DNA of 64,000 nucleotides from Granulosicoccus sp045106195 (GTDB lineage: Bacteria; Pseudomonadota; Gammaproteobacteria; Granulosicoccales; Granulosicoccaceae): NCBI GenBank assembly GCA_045106195.1, contig JBGCEH010000014.1:102008-166007 (forward strand), in the 5' to 3' direction. The translations under genes and the position numbers were made by a program. The notes beneath the pieces are model-generated. The model had not been told where the DNA came from. It did not search any database and worked only from the letters and a program-made list of their open reading frames with translations. Each line of letters opens with the position of its first letter. Position 1 is the stretch's first letter. Below are positions 18,604 to 26,609 of the stretch, piece after piece.

Positions 18604-19029
18604 ATGTCCCAAATCATAGAGTTCGTGGGTAACCATACCCTGTTGTTCATCGCCTTTTTCGTGACGCTGGGTATGCTGATCTATACCGAGTACATGCGCT
18701 TGAGTACAGCGAACACAGCGCTTTCGCCTTACGATGCCACCCAGAAAATGAACACTGGTGACAGTATTTTTCTGGACGTCAGGGATGAAGCCGAGTTCAA
18801 GGGGGGGCATCTGATCAATTCGCGCAGCATGCCGGTGAACAAGCTGGCTGAGCGGCTGCATGAAATCGAAAAATTCAAGGAGAAGGACATCGTCGTGTAT
18901 TGCGATAACGGTATGCGCTCAAGTCGGGCAGTGGGAAAATTGAAAAAAGCCGGCTTTTCCCGACTATTCACGCTGGCAGGCGGGCTTGTCGCTTGGGAAA
19001 AGGCAAATCTGCCCACAGTTACCAAGTAA
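18604..19029 (+). CDS. Membrane-anchored rhodanese-like protein (YibN type)
   Basis: This 141-residue protein has one N-terminal membrane helix at about residues 8-27 and a rhodanese domain. Cys100 in the YCDNGMRSS loop is the sulfur-carrying active cysteine, and FLDVRDEAEFKGGHL is the typical early motif. It resembles YibN, which sits before grxC and secB in Escherichia coli; the same order is kept here. Its role is not settled in the family; sulfur transfer or redox work at the membrane is likely. Confidence 0.88.
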   Translation: MSQIIEFVGNHTLLFIAFFVTLGMLIYTEYMRLSTANTALSPYDATQKMNTGDSIFLDVRDEAEFKGGHLINSRSMPVNKLAERLHEIEKFKEKDIVVYCDNGMRSSRAVGKLKKAGFSRLFTLAGGLVAWEKANLPTVTK

Positions 19030-19056
19030 TCGACTAACGACGCTGGTCTACAAAGT

Positions 19057-19335
19057 ATGAACGCTGATTCTCCGAACACTATCGTCATGTACGAGTCTAA
19101 CTGGTGTGGCTACTGCCGAGCCGCCAAGCGCCTTCTGGACGCCAAAGGCTGGGAGTATGAAAGTATCGTGGTAGACGGGGACGCGGCATTGCGGCAGGAA
19201 ATGACGGATAAGACAGGCCGTACCTCGGTTCCCCAGATATTTTTCGGTGAACGTCATATTGGTGGTTTTGACGACATGGCAGCGCTCGAGCAGGGTGGCG
19301 AACTCGATGAGGCTTACGAAAATATCGGTGCCTGA
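19057..19335 (+). CDS. grxC: Glutaredoxin 3
   Basis: This 92-residue cytoplasmic thiol-disulfide oxidoreductase uses glutathione. The active site is Cys17-Gly-Tyr-Cys20. The SVPQIFFGERHIGGFDD segment has the cis-proline and the glutathione-binding GG-(F/C)-DD motif. It lies 27 bases after the rhodanese gene and just before secB, as in other gammaproteobacteria. Confidence 0.94.
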   Translation: MNADSPNTIVMYESNWCGYCRAAKRLLDAKGWEYESIVVDGDAALRQEMTDKTGRTSVPQIFFGERHIGGFDDMAALEQGGELDEAYENIGA

Positions 19336-19465
19336 GCGGAATTTTCTAAACCGAATGGCACGAACAATGTAGACGGCATTAGCTAAATTACCGAGCATGT
19401 CGACTATGCTCCGCACGGCAGATTCTGTCGTGATTCCAGAAAAACTCATCAAGAAGACAACCAGC

Positions 19466-19978
19466 ATGGCAGACGAAAAACTTAAAGAAAAAACCGCCGA
19501 AGCAGCACCGGCCGCTGATGCGCCAGCGCAGATATTCAAGATTCAGCGTGTGTACCTCAAGGACGTATCGTACGAATCACCCCAATCGCCGAAGGTGTTC
19601 GTGGGCGGGATTTCATGGCAGCCCAATGTTTCTCTGCATCTGAATACCGAGAGCACAAAGCTTGACAACGATATGTATGAGGTGGTCCTTACCGTCACAG
19701 CGACTGTCAAGCTCGAAGAAGAAATCGCGTACCTGACGGAAATCAAGCAGGCAGGTCTTTTTCTGGTCAAGGGATTTGATTCTGCACGTCTCGGACCTAT
19801 GTTAGGCAGTTTCTGCCCGAACCTGTTGTTTCCTTTTGCCAGAGAAGAGATTGCCTCGTTAGTCCAGAAAGGCGGTTTTCCGCAACTGCTGCTTGATCCT
19901 GTCAACTTTGATGCGCTATACGCCCAGCATGTAGAGGCCGCAAAACAGAATGCACCTGCGCCCGATACGGCTCAATAG
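19466..19978 (+). CDS. secB: Protein-export chaperone SecB
   Basis: This 170-residue cytoplasmic chaperone keeps preproteins unfolded and hands them to SecA. It has the family features: FKIQRVYLKDVSYESPQSP, the acidic LYLTEI-type strand (EEIAYLTEIKQAGLF), and the LGSFCPNLLFPFAREEI block. I chose ATG at 19466 because the usual short acidic leader follows; an ATG at 19397 would add 23 atypical residues. Position after grxC agrees with known gene order. Confidence 0.94.
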   Translation: MADEKLKEKTAEAAPAADAPAQIFKIQRVYLKDVSYESPQSPKVFVGGISWQPNVSLHLNTESTKLDNDMYEVVLTVTATVKLEEEIAYLTEIKQAGLFLVKGFDSARLGPMLGSFCPNLLFPFAREEIASLVQKGGFPQLLLDPVNFDALYAQHVEAAKQNAPAPDTAQ

Positions 19979-20008
19979 TCGTCTTTTTGTCGAAATCTGC
20001 TAGTCCAT

Positions 20009-20503
20009 TCAGTCGAGCTGTGGGAATTCCAGCTGACGCAGTGCCTCAAAGGCGACGATAGCCACAGCGTTGGATAGATTCAGGCTGCGGCTGTCGTTCT
20101 TCATGGGAATCCGGATTGTGGCACTGATACGTGCGTCGTGGAGGACATCCTCCGGCAGGCCACGGGTTTCCGGGCCAAAAAGCAGAATGTCAGACGTCCG
20201 GTAGCCAGGTTCGCAATAGGTAGCTGTGCCCCGGGTACTCACGGCAAACACACGACATTTGCTATCCGGCACATCCAATGATGTCAGGCAGGTGTCCAGA
20301 TCCGGATGAATCATCACACTCGCTGATTCGTGATAATCCAGCCCTGCGCGCCTGAGTGCTTTGGTGTCCATTGAAAATCCCAATGGCTCTATCAGGTGCA
20401 GCTGCATTCCGGTGTTGGCACATAGCCTGATCAGGTTTCCTGTATTCGGAGGAATTTCCGGCTCAAACAGGATGATATTCAAAGCATGTGAGTTTTCTGA
20501 CAC
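20009..20503 (-). CDS. trmL: tRNA (cytidine(34)-2'-O)-methyltransferase
   Basis: This 164-residue enzyme of the SPOUT knot family uses S-adenosylmethionine to methylate the 2'-OH of the wobble base in tRNA-Leu. Motifs are the opening NIILFEPEIPPNTGNLIRLCANTG, the central LLFGPETRGLP, and the C-terminal IRIPMKNDSRSLNLSNAVAIVAFEALRQ that forms the knot. The start is GTG at 20503. It faces secB; in E. coli trmL also lies near this locus. Confidence 0.94.
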   Translation of the reverse strand: MSENSHALNIILFEPEIPPNTGNLIRLCANTGMQLHLIEPLGFSMDTKALRRAGLDYHESASVMIHPDLDTCLTSLDVPDSKCRVFAVSTRGTATYCEPGYRTSDILLFGPETRGLPEDVLHDARISATIRIPMKNDSRSLNLSNAVAIVAFEALRQLEFPQLD

Positions 20504-20743
20504 TATGTGTTCAACTGATGGTAATAGGGGCGAATGTTAACCGTTGTTTGCTCTGGTGGATACAATGATTCTTCATTGACATTGTGTCATGTTCAGATAT
20601 CGCCGAAGTAACCTGATCAGCGGTGCCATTTAGCTTGCTGCTTAGGCCAAAGCGCTCTATCGTAGGGGTCAAGCGGGTGCGGCTGGCACTTTCATTGCTG
20701 ATAGTAGGGACAAAGACTATTCGGTTAACGATTAAGCTCTGGC

Positions 20744-21727
20744 ATGAATTACAAAGAACAAAGCGTCGATACTGGGAGACGACTGTACTATTCGTCTTCT
20801 CAAGGTCCCTTCTATAACGCCAACAACATCTTCATGTTCTACGGCGGTGGTAACCGTGGACGGATTGTAGAGAGCATCATCCGTGCTGTTCGACATCAGG
20901 AACCCATGATTCATGTTCATGGTGAAGCCGGCAGCGGCAAAACCATGCTCTCTCTCGTCATCAGCGACCGGATCAAGCACAGGTTTCACACCATGCGCTA
21001 CGATTTACCGGAAATCAGCGCCAGTAAACTGCTTCGCCATCTGCTCATCGAGCTGGTACCGCAAAGCTCTGACCTGATCAGTCCCGAACAGGCGCAATAT
21101 GGTGCAGATGCCGAGTCGATCAACAAGGCTATGCGCTGTATCGAGGATCAATTGGGGCGGGTACATCATTCGCTGAACAACAAACCTTACATTCTGTTTA
21201 TCGATTCCAAGGATTCACTGGGAGCCGATGCTCTTCGGGTCATCAAGAGGCTGTGTGCATTTCGTGTCGACCACGAACATATTCTGCATTGCGTGGTCTT
21301 CCATACCGCAACCAGCAATGCCGAGTGTTACGCTGCTGTCAGCAACACACAATTCCAGTCCGAAAACCATTTCTGGCTGCGTCGTCTGACACTTGCGGAA
21401 ATCAATGAATATTTGCGTCATCACATGATGTTGTTTGATTTTAATCGTCGTGATCTATTCACCAGAGAGATGGCGTACTTTATCGCTGATCGATCCGAAG
21501 GGGTTTTCAAATCCATTAACACCCTTGCGCGCAACGCCTTTACCATTGCCAACCTTGAAGAGGCCGACAAGCTATCCATGTCACATTTGTTAATGGCGGG
21601 TCTGCCTGTGCCTGAGGAGCCGATGACCGCAAGCGGATTTCTGGTAAGGCATCGACGCGCCACTGTGGCCTTGATGGGATCATGTGTGGTGGGTTCTATG
21701 GCGCTTGTGCTATTCCTGTTCGGCTAA
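20744..21727 (+). CDS. ExeA/MshM-like AAA ATPase of a type IV filament operon
   Basis: This 327-residue protein has an AAA domain with Walker A GEAGSGKTM at residues 60-68 and a Walker B-like YILFIDSKDSLG stretch, then a C-terminal membrane helix at about 302-324. ExeA, GspA and MshM proteins have this design and help insert or assemble the secretin through the peptidoglycan. The Walker B acidic pair is unusual (Asp-Ser instead of Asp-Glu), so hydrolysis may be altered. It is the first gene of a nine-gene operon on the plus strand. Confidence 0.85.
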   Translation: MNYKEQSVDTGRRLYYSSSQGPFYNANNIFMFYGGGNRGRIVESIIRAVRHQEPMIHVHGEAGSGKTMLSLVISDRIKHRFHTMRYDLPEISASKLLRHLLIELVPQSSDLISPEQAQYGADAESINKAMRCIEDQLGRVHHSLNNKPYILFIDSKDSLGADALRVIKRLCAFRVDHEHILHCVVFHTATSNAECYAAVSNTQFQSENHFWLRRLTLAEINEYLRHHMMLFDFNRRDLFTREMAYFIADRSEGVFKSINTLARNAFTIANLEEADKLSMSHLLMAGLPVPEEPMTASGFLVRHRRATVALMGSCVVGSMALVLFLFG

Positions 21728-21999
21728 GACGCCTTCTTGATAGTCGCAGATCACCGTTGGTAAGCGCGACATTCCCTAAAAAAATCGACTGTGTCAAGTT
21801 TAGTGCCAGGACTTGCTACAGCTTATTGCAATGCCGTGTGAATGCGTTGTAGCATTCAGTACTGACTGCGTGGAAACAGTCTGCAGTTATCTTGCTAATG
21901 GGTGTCAAGCGGCAGTGGTCTATTGTTGCTGACCCAATAAGCTTTCGTCATCAGGATGATGATGAGTCTCTTGCCGGAAAGTGGACAAGAGGCGAACAA

Positions 22000-23838
22000 A
22001 TGGAGTTGTTCTTGAACGTTTCTGTACACCAATCACCTGCTCAGATAGTTGCGCCGACAGTTTGCGTTTTTGCGCTATTGACCAGAGCTTCTGCTCATTG
22101 GCAGAGCAAGGCTTTATGCGCCTTCGTAGTGTCACTGTTCGCTCAGGGTTGTGCAGTTGATCTGGCACGGTTGCCCGCTACATCATTTAATACAAGTGCG
22201 GCTCCTGCTATTGAGCACGCAGCGCATCAATTGCCTACCCCTGCATCAGTCGATACCCTTGAGCCGGAAAGCGCACATAACCGGCGATTATCAAAAACCT
22301 CGATGTCCCGTTCATACCCATTGGCAGACAGTACCGACGAGTTGCTGGATACTTACGGCTATTTTGAGGGACCTGGCCATGAAGTTACACAACGTGATTC
22401 GAGCGCAGGCGCCCAGCATCGTAACCGGATGGATCAAGTCGTTGCGGATCCTGTCAATCGTGATACGGATCTGTTCTCGGTTGAGGCGGTTGATGGACCT
22501 GTGCAGGCGCTGCTCTTTGCACTAGCCAGCGATGCTGGCATCAACCTGCTTGTCGAGGGTGTGCTGGATGCCCGGGTAACCATCAACAGCATTAATCAAC
22601 CGATGGATGAGACTTTGTCATCGCTAGCTCAGCAAGCCGGATTTGCATGGCAGCGCTCAGGCAATACGCTGACGGTCTGGGGTGGTCAGGCATTCAGCTA
22701 CAGCTACCCCATCAACTATCTGAATGTCCAGAGACGCACTCAAAGCAGTGTTGGTCTTGCGACTCAGGTTGGCACCATCAACGCCACCGACACCGGTGGA
22801 GGTTCTATCGCCAACAGCTCTCAAACACGGGTCGAGAATATCAGCGAACATCACTTCTGGGCCTCACTGGCAGCTGATATGGAAGGTATGCTGGATCAAC
22901 AACAATCCGGCGACTCAGAAACTGACTCAAGGTTTTCATTGAATCGAGAAGCCGGGTTGTTGACCGTTTATGCCAGGCCTGATATCCATAGAGGGGTGCA
23001 ACGTTATATAAAGCTGCTGCACAGCAGCACGCAGCGTCAAGTGCTTATTGAGGCAACCGTGGTAGAAGTCGCCTTGTCAGATAGTTTCAATGCAGGTGTA
23101 GATTGGCAAGTGCTGGCTAATGGTATCAGTGGTGTTAATGCGGCACAGATTCTCGTTGGTGCACCCATGCTGGCAACAGACACGGTCAACCGCATTGCTG
23201 CACCTGCCGGGCTTGTCAGTCTTGTGCAGCAGGGGAGTAACAGTGATGTTCAGGCGACGCTGAGTTTGCTTGAGCAATTCGGGGATGTCAGGATTCTCTC
23301 ACGGCCACGCATTATCGCGCTGAACAATCAATCCTCTGTGCTCAAGGTGGTCGACAACAGAGTCTACTTTACGGTCAACGTTCAGCGACGACAAACGGAA
23401 GATGAGGATGAGGTAGTTACCGAGACAGAGATTCACACGGTGCCGGTCGGGCTAGTCATGAACGTCACTCCACAGATCAGTGAACACGGTATGGTGATGC
23501 TTAACGTTCGTCCTACCTTGTCAAGAATTCTGGGTTTTGTAGATGATCCAAACCCGGAGCTTGCGTTGGCAAATGTGCGTAATGGTGTGCCGGAGATACA
23601 GGTACGTGAAATGGAGTCGATGCTTCAGGTACGCAGTGGCAACGTCGCCATTATCGGCGGGCTTATGCAAGAGACGCAGACTGGCAACGATACCCGGCTT
23701 CCGTGGCTCGGTAGCTTACCCGTAATAGGTCGACTCTTCGCCACGCAAAGCCGTGAACGTCGGCAAACCGAACTTCTTATCGTACTTCGCCCCACGGTTA
23801 TGGAAACTATAGATCCCCAGGCGTATCCACGTTCATGA
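22000..23838 (+). CDS. Secretin (MshL/PilQ/GspD family), probable lipoprotein
   Basis: Forms the outer-membrane ring through which a filament or substrate passes. An early STN-like domain (LLVEGVLDARVTINSINQ) is followed by a secretin N domain with VLIEATVVEVALSDSFNAGV and the secretin core with LSRPRIIALNNQ and GNVAIIGGL. The closing LPWLGSLPVIGRLF block is the family signature. The hydrophobic LCAFVVSLFAQGC stretch near residue 50 looks like a lipoprotein signal, so the true start may be later. I chose ATG 22000 for its ribosome site AGAGG at 21988-21992; the frame is open from a TTG at 21892. Its stop overlaps the next gene by 4 bp. Confidence 0.88.
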   Translation: MELFLNVSVHQSPAQIVAPTVCVFALLTRASAHWQSKALCAFVVSLFAQGCAVDLARLPATSFNTSAAPAIEHAAHQLPTPASVDTLEPESAHNRRLSKTSMSRSYPLADSTDELLDTYGYFEGPGHEVTQRDSSAGAQHRNRMDQVVADPVNRDTDLFSVEAVDGPVQALLFALASDAGINLLVEGVLDARVTINSINQPMDETLSSLAQQAGFAWQRSGNTLTVWGGQAFSYSYPINYLNVQRRTQSSVGLATQVGTINATDTGGGSIANSSQTRVENISEHHFWASLAADMEGMLDQQQSGDSETDSRFSLNREAGLLTVYARPDIHRGVQRYIKLLHSSTQRQVLIEATVVEVALSDSFNAGVDWQVLANGISGVNAAQILVGAPMLATDTVNRIAAPAGLVSLVQQGSNSDVQATLSLLEQFGDVRILSRPRIIALNNQSSVLKVVDNRVYFTVNVQRRQTEDEDEVVTETEIHTVPVGLVMNVTPQISEHGMVMLNVRPTLSRILGFVDDPNPELALANVRNGVPEIQVREMESMLQVRSGNVAIIGGLMQETQTGNDTRLPWLGSLPVIGRLFATQSRERRQTELLIVLRPTVMETIDPQAYPRS

Positions 23839-25298
23839 TATCTGAAGATCCGAATCTGCCTGAGCACATGGACTTGCAGGCGCTGATCCCCAGTCCGCAA
23901 GCCCTGGCCTGTCTGGGCGTTGAGAGCGCCAGAAGGTTGTGCGTCTTGCCTGTGGCGCTTCTGGAGCAACCGTCCAGGTCGCTGTTGATCATTGCCTGTG
24001 CAGATGCATCAGATACCACTCAGCGAGAACGTATCATCAAGCATATTGATCCACAATATTGTGTACAGTTTATTAATAGCCCGCAGCAACAGCTTCGTTC
24101 AACGATCCATTTTCACTATCAGACAAGGCCTTCACTAGAGACAATGCTTGAGTGTGCCAGTCCCCATCACCGCCGCGATGATGAGGCTGTGTCACTTTCC
24201 GGCTATCCGGTTGAGTTGGTCAATGCGCTTATCCGGCAAGCTGCCAGAATGCGCGCCTCTGACATGCATGTGTCACCAGAGTCTGACTGTGTACAGATTC
24301 GCTTCAGAGTCGATGGCGTGCTACAGCATCAAGGCATAGTCGATAAATCCTTGCTTAATGGTCTGCTGGTTCGTATCAAAATCATGGCATCACTGGATAT
24401 TGCCGAGACTCGATATCCGCAGGACGGACAATTTCGCAGAATCATTGATGCCCGCCCCATCGATTTTCGTGTGTCGACTTTTCCCACGGTTGCTGGTGAG
24501 AACACCGTATTACGCCTGATCGATGACAATATGCAACTGAACTCACTGGATGCTCTGGATCTGTCTGGTGGGATGGTCAAAAGACTCTCACGGCTTATGC
24601 AGAAGCCAGATGGGCTGATTGTTGTTTGCGGGCCTACCGGTGCTGGCAAAAGCACTACGTTGTTTGCCCTGCTGGACCAGATCAATAGCGAATCACTGAG
24701 TATCATGACGCTTGAGGATCCTGTGGAGCACCGTGTGTCGGGTATTCGTCAAACAACGATTGATGCTGCACGTCAATGGGGCTATGCGCAAGGGCTGCGC
24801 GCATTGCTCCGTCAGGATCCTGATGTGTTGCTGATTGGTGAAGTCAGAGACGCCGAGAGCTGCGAAATGGCATTGCGCGCCGTTTCGACAGGACATCAGA
24901 TACTGACCACGGTACATGCTGGTTGTGCTCACTCGGCATTGCATCGTTTACGCGAGCTCAATGCGAGTGGCGGTGCCCTTGCTCTTGGCCTTGTGGCCAT
25001 GATTGCACAGCGTCTAGTCAGAAAAGTGTGTAGAGCCTGCGATGCCGCATGGCTCTCATGCAGCGTGTGTCATGGCACTGGATACGCCGGACGGCAAGTC
25101 ATTATGGAGCTGCTTGAGGTAACGGCTGATATCAAATCAATGCTCCTGGCCGAGGTAGATATCGATGTTATACAAAAGGCCTCCTTACATGAAGGTTTTC
25201 TGGGAATGCGTGAACAGGCCATGGCCATGGTTGCAAGCGGAGACACAAACCTTCAGGAAGTAGAACGGGTATTTGGTACTGAGATCCTTGATGAATAG
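23835..25298 (+). CDS. Type IV filament assembly ATPase (GspE/MshE/PilB family)
   Basis: This 487-residue cytoplasmic ATPase drives filament extension. Walker A GPTGAGKST begins at residue 266, the Asp box and Walker B lie in LRQDPDVLLIGEVRDAE, and a His box is TTVHAG. A four-cysteine zinc site (CRAC and CSVC) lies near the C-terminus, typical of assembly and not retraction ATPases. It is shorter than MshE or PilB because the N-terminal domain is reduced. ATG 23835 overlaps the secretin stop. A gap of 222 bases with a repeat separates it from the next gene. Confidence 0.92.
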   Translation: MISEDPNLPEHMDLQALIPSPQALACLGVESARRLCVLPVALLEQPSRSLLIIACADASDTTQRERIIKHIDPQYCVQFINSPQQQLRSTIHFHYQTRPSLETMLECASPHHRRDDEAVSLSGYPVELVNALIRQAARMRASDMHVSPESDCVQIRFRVDGVLQHQGIVDKSLLNGLLVRIKIMASLDIAETRYPQDGQFRRIIDARPIDFRVSTFPTVAGENTVLRLIDDNMQLNSLDALDLSGGMVKRLSRLMQKPDGLIVVCGPTGAGKSTTLFALLDQINSESLSIMTLEDPVEHRVSGIRQTTIDAARQWGYAQGLRALLRQDPDVLLIGEVRDAESCEMALRAVSTGHQILTTVHAGCAHSALHRLRELNASGGALALGLVAMIAQRLVRKVCRACDAAWLSCSVCHGTGYAGRQVIMELLEVTADIKSMLLAEVDIDVIQKASLHEGFLGMREQAMAMVASGDTNLQEVERVFGTEILDE

Positions 25299-25396
25299 AT
25301 TAATCCTAAAGCACAAGGATATCAGCAGGAGCGATCTTCTTCCCCATAACGCATTGACATTCGCGCAAGAAGTCATTGTCCCGGCAAACAATCGTC

Positions 25397-25416
25397 ATCC
25401 CCGCGAAGGCGGGGAT
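25397..25416. repeat. dRS3-like palindromic repeat
   Basis: ATCCCCGC (25397-25404) and GCGGGGAT (25409-25416) form a perfect 8-bp stem around GAAG, inside CGTCATCCCCGCGAAGGC and its mirror. It resembles the ATTCCC-N8-GGGAAT class of scattered repeats (dRS3 in Neisseria and similar elements in other proteobacteria). It lies between the assembly ATPase and platform genes and is the only copy I noticed in this window. Confidence 0.7.
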
Positions 25417-25505
25417 ACATACCGCAAGCACACAGGATTTCTCTCAGTGCTGAAATAGTACAAGCTTGCTAAAAGTGTTATCCGACATAGCCCAGGTGGT
25501 ACCAC

Positions 25506-25514
25506 AAGGAGGTG
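25506..25514 (+). promoter_or_regulatory. Near-perfect Shine-Dalgarno site of the platform gene
   Basis: AAGGAGGTG matches the 16S rRNA anti-Shine-Dalgarno sequence almost completely and lies 6 bases before ATG 25521. It decides that start over an in-frame GTG at 25512. Most other genes in the operon rely on overlapping starts, so the platform gene has its own strong entry site. Confidence 0.85.
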
Positions 25515-25520
25515 GTAAAC

Positions 25521-26609
25521 ATGTTTCAAACGATCTACAACGTGGTGTCTTTCAAGTCACATAAGCTGCAAAGAGCCGAGTCGGCTATGGCCTTCTTTCA
25601 GCTGTCTCGCATGTTGTCTGCAGGTGTGAGTTTGTCCGATGCTTTACATGGTCTGGCAACTGATGGGGCAGCACGTGATCAACCCTCATGGAGAAGCATA
25701 GCGAGTTATGTAAGCGCGGGGAAGACCTTGTCAGAAGCACTTGATAGAAAACCTTTGTCAACAGACAAGACTGTGATTGCACTACTCAAAGCCGGGGAGG
25801 CAGGAGGGCAGCTCAATGCTGCGTGTGAAGCAATATACGAATACCTCCAGTGGCACCATGAGTTACGTCAGCGTTTGTTCACGTTATTGATATATCCACT
25901 TTTCTCATTATGTGTTCTGGTAGGCGTCACGGGTTTTCTGTTTATCTCGGTTGTACCCTCAATCAAGAGTTTTCTGTTGTCTTCAGGCAATGTACTGGAG
26001 TGGCATACCGTTGCGTTAATTGGCCTGTCCTCGTGGATGAGCCATTTCTACCTGCCTGCCCTGATTACTTGTATGGCCTTAGCATTGTTAATTACTTTGA
26101 TGTTTGCCTTCAGTCAACGTCTGCGACTGCTTTGCGACAAATGTGTACTTCGGTTGCCCATCATTGGCCGTCTGATAACTGACATAGCGCTCAGTCGTTA
26201 CGCACGCTGTTGTGCTCAGATGTATGCCAATGGCGTGGCGCTGGAGTCTTCCATGGAACTGGCTGAAGGTGCGGTTGTGAATCGGGTGATACGCGCAGAG
26301 CTTTCACACGCGAGGATCACAATGATCGGAGGTGCCTCGCTTGCTGACTCCATGCGAGGAGTGTCCCTTCTTCCTTATCTGTTTACCAGGCTTATCGCTG
26401 TGGGTGAATATGCCGGCCAGTTGGCGGAAGTGTTGACCCAGATTGGAGAACATCAAAGTGCAGCGGCAGAGGCATCGATTAAACGACTAGAACAACTGAT
26501 AGGACCGCTGTTACTGATGATCGTGGGCACCATGCTACTGTGGATTGTGGTTTCCATACTTGCGCCCGTTTACAACATTGCCATTGCTACTGTGGTCAGT
26601 TCCTCATGA
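25521..26609 (+). CDS. Inner-membrane platform protein (GspF/MshG/PilC family)
   Basis: This 362-residue protein has two T2SSF domains. The N-terminal one begins with AMAFFQLSRMLSAGVSLSDAL, and the second with SRYARCCAQMYANGVALESSMELAE. Each has a GGASLADSM- or GKTLSEAL-type loop. Membrane helices lie at about 132-152, 180-203 and 335-357. The platform protein couples the cytoplasmic ATPase to subunit extraction from the membrane. It belongs to the same operon as the ATPase and secretin. Confidence 0.92.
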   Translation: MFQTIYNVVSFKSHKLQRAESAMAFFQLSRMLSAGVSLSDALHGLATDGAARDQPSWRSIASYVSAGKTLSEALDRKPLSTDKTVIALLKAGEAGGQLNAACEAIYEYLQWHHELRQRLFTLLIYPLFSLCVLVGVTGFLFISVVPSIKSFLLSSGNVLEWHTVALIGLSSWMSHFYLPALITCMALALLITLMFAFSQRLRLLCDKCVLRLPIIGRLITDIALSRYARCCAQMYANGVALESSMELAEGAVVNRVIRAELSHARITMIGGASLADSMRGVSLLPYLFTRLIAVGEYAGQLAEVLTQIGEHQSAAAEASIKRLEQLIGPLLLMIVGTMLLWIVVSILAPVYNIAIATVVSSS

